Shown here: positions 59,785-64,000 of the stretch, one piece after another
How positions within the stretch are numbered: the first letter of the stretch is position 1
Layout: the number at the start of each line of letters is the position of its first letter
Assembly: GCA_964436955.1 (NCBI GenBank)
Contig: CAYTFC010000002.1
Location: 8,346-72,345 of the forward strand
Length of the DNA stretch: 64,000 nt
Source of the DNA: CAMFKD01 sp964436955
Lineage (GTDB): Bacteria > Chlamydiota > Chlamydiia > Chlamydiales > JAJFMA01
Direction: 5' to 3'
The notes under the pieces: generated by a model
Databases searched by the model: none
What the model was told of the DNA's origin: nothing
The model's input: only the letters and a program-made list of their open reading frames with translations
Translations under genes and position numbers: made by a program

Positions 59785-61146
59785 CTAGTGCAGCACTTCC
59801 TGACGATAGCTGTTCAATCCGTGTTTTATAATATCCATGATTTCCATCTTGCAAGGACAGACGAAGGTGGGAAGTGCAAAATCTTCGCTGTCTACTTCCA
59901 AAAGACCCATTTGATCCGCAAGTTCATAGTCTTCAGCCATTACAGCCTTACATAGAAGCATTGTGGAGATCCGTAATGGCATCACTTTGTCATAAGGCGT
60001 GTTGGTAACAAAAGGACGGTGCTCGCCATGTTGGCTAGTGGTGAAATTATAGAGGCGCGTAGAAGGTAAATGGCCCGAAATATAGCAGCCACTGGCTGTG
60101 TATTTGTCGAGACCGGGTCGGAAGAAATGTAGAAACTCTCGCGACGTGGCTTCGGGAATAACTGTAAGGGTGGTATGATGGAATCCCAAATATTCTTCGG
60201 AATCTACTTTTGTTCCGGTGAGCGGATCTCCAGATACATACCGATAGTAGCCACGAGATACTCGGTTAGCCAGCAGCGCGAAGATGGGATGTCCAATACG
60301 GGCTTTAACATAACCTGCCCGGCTCTCAATAACTCCTGGACCTGCAATACTGACGACACGTTCTAAGTAGAGTTTACCGGTTAAAAGATAGTGCCCGATG
60401 GCGACAACATCTAGCGCCGTGACAGTCCATATTACTTGATCGGGGCTAGTAATCGGGTCTATATATTGGATGTGAACGGAATGGTTCGCAATGGGGTGAG
60501 GACCTTCAGCAGTATGGTGTTGTACGTGTGTGGCCTCTAAAAAGGCCTTGCAGGTCGTATCTTTGTGGTAGACAAGGTGCACCGGTCCATCTGACAGTTT
60601 TGTAAGCGCTTGTAGACCTGCGGCAAACTCATTTTCATGTCCAACAACTTGCAGTTCTGCAGGTGGAACAAAGGGGGCTGACTCAAGAGCTTTTACGAAA
60701 ATGCTGCGAGGCTTTTTTTTTGGATCCGCCAAAGTGTTAAAAGGTCTTTGGCGAATATTACAAAATAGCCCTCCAGCAAGGAGTGATGTAATGAGCTCCT
60801 CTCTATTTAGGGCTGCGATCACATGGGGAGTTGCTTCAACATATTCGTCATTGTTGTTCATTTCGATCGAAATATCTGTGGGATGGCGCTTATGACCGCG
60901 CAAGACGTCGATGACCTTGCCGGAGGCCGGAGAAACAAACACTCTTTCGGGGCAATCTTTATCCAGCGCTAACGGTTGCCCAATGCGAACGACGTCGTCA
61001 GCTTTCACCAAGAGCTTAAATTTGGTGGTATCAAATGGACGCAGGTTTAGGGATACTTTTTGAGGTCTTGGAAGTGTTTCCACCGGTCCCGAGGGCTGCC
61101 CCTTAATAGGAATATCTAGACCCTTGGTTATCTTAATATGCGCCAT
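59785..61146 (-). CDS. nqrA: Na+-translocating NADH:quinone reductase subunit A
   Basis: A 453-residue peripheral quinone-binding subunit of Na+-NQR. Start ITKGLDIPIKGQP, LLVKADDVVRIGQPL, FVSPASGKVIDVLRG, the central VVSIAGPGVIESRAGYV and a late SGCYISGHLPSTR are all family marks. Chlamydial NqrA has similar length. AGGTG lies before the ATG. Its partner genes nqrBCDEF are elsewhere, as in other chlamydiae. It faces away from the HExxH gene at 61317. Confidence 0.92.
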   Translation of the reverse strand: MAHIKITKGLDIPIKGQPSGPVETLPRPQKVSLNLRPFDTTKFKLLVKADDVVRIGQPLALDKDCPERVFVSPASGKVIDVLRGHKRHPTDISIEMNNNDEYVEATPHVIAALNREELITSLLAGGLFCNIRQRPFNTLADPKKKPRSIFVKALESAPFVPPAELQVVGHENEFAAGLQALTKLSDGPVHLVYHKDTTCKAFLEATHVQHHTAEGPHPIANHSVHIQYIDPITSPDQVIWTVTALDVVAIGHYLLTGKLYLERVVSIAGPGVIESRAGYVKARIGHPIFALLANRVSRGYYRYVSGDPLTGTKVDSEEYLGFHHTTLTVIPEATSREFLHFFRPGLDKYTASGCYISGHLPSTRLYNFTTSQHGEHRPFVTNTPYDKVMPLRISTMLLCKAVMAEDYELADQMGLLEVDSEDFALPTFVCPCKMEIMDIIKHGLNSYRQEVLH

Positions 61147-61316
61147 CTAACACCTCGTATTAAAGGTAGGAACGTTATGCAAAAATATACTTTTGCGCAA
61201 GTCCCAAGGAAAATCTTAAAAAATCATCTTACATTGCAGGCCAACTCGCTTTGCAGACACGCTTAGGGAATTGTTCTTCTTCCCTTATCTTTATTACAGC
61301 TTAATGGCATATCGTT

Positions 61317-62162
61317 ATGATCCATGGTATGGATGGGGTGAGTATAATTAGGGGATTTCTACCGGCGATGCCTTGGTTGGGCGCGCGTTCGCATGCCTCT
61401 CTTCGCAAACAAGATCTTCACATTATTAAGGTGGCTGGTAGCGCTTTTATGCAATTGGCTGCAGCGCTAGCGGTAAACGTTGTCATTATGACGTACGTTG
61501 CCGCCCCTCCTAGCATGGCATTGATTAGTCTTGTGTTAGCAGGATTTCTCGCAGAGTTAGTGTTCAAAGCGGGTTGTTATGCGGCCGGACGTTTGAATTG
61601 GATTACTTTAGATAAAGAAGCTAGTCAGTACTCCGACCAATGCTGCTATTTCTCTCAGCTCTCATTAGTGAATTGCTTGGGAAATGCAGGTCCAATTATT
61701 GCGCTGCATGAGGTAGGACATTATTTGGCTGCACTTGCATGCTATCGGGGAGCAAACCCTAGTATTTCGGTTACTCCTTTTCGGGGAGGACTGACACTTC
61801 TTGCAGGCACGGGTGAGTATACCTTTATTGGAAAGCTGCTAGGCTGCCAAGGTTCTGCAGCCTTAGTAGCGGGCGGGGGAGTGATAGCCTCTACCATCGT
61901 TGCAATGAGTGGTCTGGCAATGTCTTATTTTCTTAAAGATTCTCACCCAAACCTTAGTCGGACCCTTGAAATGGGGTCAATTGTTCAACTAGTCACAGAT
62001 GTATTGCATGGAGTGGGTGAGATTTTCGAATCACGAGACGGCGATTTTTCCCGTATTTACCGATATGCGGGATTGCCCCCCTGGATAACTATAGCAATCA
62101 TGTTAATACTGCCCATTGCTGAGAAATTAATCCTTGGATGCCGAGCGTTTAAGAAGGGCTAG
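61317..62162 (+). CDS. polytopic membrane protein with HExxH motif (M50-like)
   Basis: A 281-residue protein with about six hydrophobic segments. HEVGHYLAAL places HExxH at residues 131-135 inside a hydrophobic stretch, as in site-2-type zinc proteases, and RseP has the same HELGHY form. No clear NPDG/LDG third-ligand motif is seen, so activity is uncertain. The 36-bp convergent overlap with the next gene is notable. ATG 61317 has no strong ribosome site, so the start is provisional. Confidence 0.6.
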   Translation: MIHGMDGVSIIRGFLPAMPWLGARSHASLRKQDLHIIKVAGSAFMQLAAALAVNVVIMTYVAAPPSMALISLVLAGFLAELVFKAGCYAAGRLNWITLDKEASQYSDQCCYFSQLSLVNCLGNAGPIIALHEVGHYLAALACYRGANPSISVTPFRGGLTLLAGTGEYTFIGKLLGCQGSAALVAGGGVIASTIVAMSGLAMSYFLKDSHPNLSRTLEMGSIVQLVTDVLHGVGEIFESRDGDFSRIYRYAGLPPWITIAIMLILPIAEKLILGCRAFKKG

Positions 62163-62549
62163 AACACCCACTGCCGCTACCGCTCCGAGGACTAGAGTGG
62201 GCACACTGATTAGTAACGCTAGGACTGCCCCAGCGCAAACCATTGACTTAGCTATTCCTTCTTTCTCTAAGAAGCTTCTAAAGTCTTTTACTCGGTTCAA
62301 CATTTCGTCGCTAAAATAGACACCAAATACGATTCCGACGAGAGCGCCGCCATATAGAGGAAGCCAGGGTAATAACAGCAAGCCTAGAACTAGCACAACA
62401 TAAGCCACTGTATCGCGTTGAACGTTACGTGCAAGTGTATAAGCATGTCGGGCCATTTCTTTGGCATGAACGCCTATGTCAGTATCTTTTTTAGATTCAT
62501 TCTGTTGGTAAGATTCTTTATTTTCGCTATCGGAAGCCTTTTTTGGCAT
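62127..62549 (-). CDS. small membrane protein, CT635-like position
   Basis: A 140-residue protein. A polar Lys/Asp/Glu/Ser N-terminus (about 1-45) precedes two hydrophobic segments (about 48-80 and 98-132) and a basic tail. In Chlamydia a hypothetical of about this size sits beside nqrA (CT635, from memory). Its 3' end overlaps the HExxH gene by 36 bp in antisense. Unknown function. Confidence 0.6.
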   Translation of the reverse strand: MPKKASDSENKESYQQNESKKDTDIGVHAKEMARHAYTLARNVQRDTVAYVVLVLGLLLLPWLPLYGGALVGIVFGVYFSDEMLNRVKDFRSFLEKEGIAKSMVCAGAVLALLISVPTLVLGAVAAVGVLALLKRSASKD

Positions 62550-62706
62550 AGCATTTCTCCTTATTTCCTTTAATAAGAATTATACAAAACAAATTAATGT
62601 TGTACAACTCTATAATTATTATTTAAAATTCTTAAAAAAAGATGAAAGCATTCGGAATATATTTTGCTTTAGTCAATATTGAGCTTAGGTAACCAGGAGG
62701 GGTCCA

Positions 62707-63735
62707 TTGAAGTGGTGTGAGATCAAAGAGCTTCAGCATAAGTACAATATGCTTAAACAACTCCTGGAGGAGGGGCGGAATTTACTTGCTACGCGGGATC
62801 CTATCCTCCACATGGTCGCACCACCAGTCAGCACGTATTGGAAGGCACTCGATGCTGAAATTTCTGATATGGAACTGGATGAAGTTAAAGTATTTGTGAG
62901 TACAGAAATTGCGAAAGCTCTGGCAGGTTTTGGTCCTGAGCATCCCATAAAACAAGAATTGCAAGCGGGATATCGCAAGGAAATACCGAGTATTATCGAT
63001 AGAACAGTACAACGCTTGGACCAATCATTTGAAGATCTTTTAGATTATCTAGCGCAGGAACGGCATCGACTCGCCTTGCAATACTGCCATCATCCTGTAG
63101 ATCGTTTTGGCGCGCCCCGCACGGATGAGACACGACTTTTTAGAACAGCTTTTACACGTATCGGACGCTATCGCAAGTACTATGAACGCGTGATGGCTAT
63201 GGTGCCTAACTCTTCGAAGGACTTTCGGCCTCCGGCTACCTTTGATATCAATATAGGCCTTGAATGGATTCCCAAATTGGATGGCGTCACGATTTGGAAG
63301 GAAATAAAAGGTCAGAGAATTCCGCTTACGACAATTCTGGTGTGTGCAGAGTTTCAGTCTGATGAGATGCTGCAATGGATGTTTGGCGATCGCGATACTC
63401 CATATCCATCTGCGGCGATGATTCATACAGATGTGCAGTACATTCCCTTGCTGAAAGATGTGTGTAGAGAGCTATTTGAAAAAGCGCGAGAAAATCCTAC
63501 GGAGATTGAAACCATAGCCGCTTTGCAGTGGTATCTTGCGCATGCCATGTTGCAGCATCGGGGAAGTGCGTCTATCGCAGAGTGGCTTGTCGAAGCTTTA
63601 TTTGCTAGCGGGGGATTGAAGGCAACTTATACCAGTCAACCGGATTTAGAGGCCCTTTTAACGCATACTCCTGCTGAATTTGCTAGTAATTACCGCAACA
63701 TCTATCAAATCGAGAAGCACCCCGGTCCGCACTAA
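62707..63735 (+). CDS. hypothetical protein, helical
   Basis: A 342-residue soluble protein starting at TTG 62707, supported by the ribosome site AGGAGGGG (62696-62703). An in-frame ATG follows at 62749. The N-terminal 110 residues are coiled-coil-like; the rest contains a tryptophan-rich region (LEWIPKLDGVTIWKEI) and a C-terminal helical bundle. No enzymatic motif or signal peptide. Near in context to the nqrA/CT635 group, it does not match the GreA gene I expected there. Not recognised. Confidence 0.6.
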   Translation: MKWCEIKELQHKYNMLKQLLEEGRNLLATRDPILHMVAPPVSTYWKALDAEISDMELDEVKVFVSTEIAKALAGFGPEHPIKQELQAGYRKEIPSIIDRTVQRLDQSFEDLLDYLAQERHRLALQYCHHPVDRFGAPRTDETRLFRTAFTRIGRYRKYYERVMAMVPNSSKDFRPPATFDINIGLEWIPKLDGVTIWKEIKGQRIPLTTILVCAEFQSDEMLQWMFGDRDTPYPSAAMIHTDVQYIPLLKDVCRELFEKARENPTEIETIAALQWYLAHAMLQHRGSASIAEWLVEALFASGGLKATYTSQPDLEALLTHTPAEFASNYRNIYQIEKHPGPH

Positions 63736-63772
63736 TCATTCCAATAACACCCTAAGGGAACCCATGGTAAGT

Positions 63773-63956
63773 GGTCCTTTATGTCCTTTCTCCTAAGTCC
63801 TTTATGTCCTTTATGTCCTTTTCGTCCCTTGTCCTTTTGGTCCTTTATTGTAGGTAACATTGTGCCGAACTAAGTGAATGTGAAAGGACCAAAAGGACAA
63901 GGGACGAAAAGGACAAGGGACGAAAAGGACATAAAGGACATAAAGGACTTAGGAGA
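63773..63956. repeat. long palindrome built of GTCCTTT(A/T)-type tandem units
   Basis: The left arm 63789-63845 and right arm 63883-63956 are reverse complements made of 7-9-base units (TCCTTTATG, TCCTTTTCG, TCCCTTG, TCCTTTTGG). The right arm carries one extra 16-base unit. The spacer is 37 bases (63846-63882). It follows the stop of the helical hypothetical by about 50 bases. Confidence 0.85.
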
Positions 63957-64000
63957 TATAGTTGCCCCCATTGTCTAGACAATTTTCAGTCCTACTTATG

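Noticed and set aside
63773..63956. Replication origin iterons
   Set aside because: The units are arranged as a palindrome with no DnaA-box pattern, AT-rich unwinding block or dnaA/parA-like genes nearby.

Overview
The window looks like chromosome of a member of the Chlamydiota outside the genus Chlamydia (an environmental, Waddlia- or Criblamydia-like lineage; I cannot settle the family). The reasons are content and remembered gene order. aspS and hisS are adjacent, as are dxr and rseP. A tyrB / MreC-like pair lies in the same region as nqrA and a small CT635-like membrane protein. There is a SycD/LcrH-type type III secretion chaperone behind a short partner gene, an FHA-domain membrane protein resembling SctD/CdsD, a DUF2608 HAD protein and a short MOMP-like porin. 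Base composition is moderate and coding density high, with no rRNA or tRNA gene recognised.

Layout. 1-3880: end of a coiled-coil gene coupled to a minimal cbb3 oxidase operon (ccoN, an enlarged ccoO, ccoQ-like, and a membrane stub in the ccoP position). 3881-6440: a low-density zone with three small YtxH/DUF948-type membrane proteins and many palindromes and dispersed repeats. 6438-14136: CysJ-like flavoprotein, pyruvate phosphate dikinase, aspS, hisS. 14492-25571: FHA membrane protein, a heterodimeric ABC exporter, a 234-bp palindrome, a double-DUF2608 exported protein, rseP and dxr. 25683-28311: two tandem paralogous alpha/beta hydrolases. 28466-33466: a biotin operon in which bioB and bioF form one reading frame, followed by bioD, bioA, a ferritin-like di-iron protein and a small membrane protein. 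33652-40046: BtpA-like barrel protein, a membrane-anchored hydrolase, an SNF-type sodium symporter preceded by a tiny ORF and terminator, a MOMP-like barrel protein and a secreted protein. 40179-41837: an ankyrin-SET protein, probably an effector. 42087-51842 (minus): one tightly coupled eight-gene operon, tex - class II aldolase - mtnA - mtnP - two DHCR24-like sterol reductases - RNA m5U methyltransferase - GDPD. 52105-63735: hydrophobic hypothetical, tyrB, mreC-like, the SycD chaperone group with a proline-rich neighbour, a YjbH-like outer-membrane protein, nqrA, a HExxH membrane protein and hypotheticals. The window ends in a long tandem-repeat palindrome.

How the genes work together. Energy metabolism combines a cbb3 oxidase with Na+-NQR and a Na+-coupled symporter. 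Biotin is made by a complete late pathway; the co-transcribed di-iron protein is the best candidate for a missing pimelate-supplying or accessory step. The mtnP-mtnA-aldolase trio matches the DHAP shunt that salvages 5'-methylthioadenosine or 5'-deoxyadenosine; the latter is the by-product of radical-SAM enzymes such as BioB. Host-facing genes are the ankyrin-SET protein, the SycD cluster, the FHA protein, the DHCR24-like pair and several exported proteins. Intergenic DNA is shared by at least six families of short repeats, most of them palindromic.
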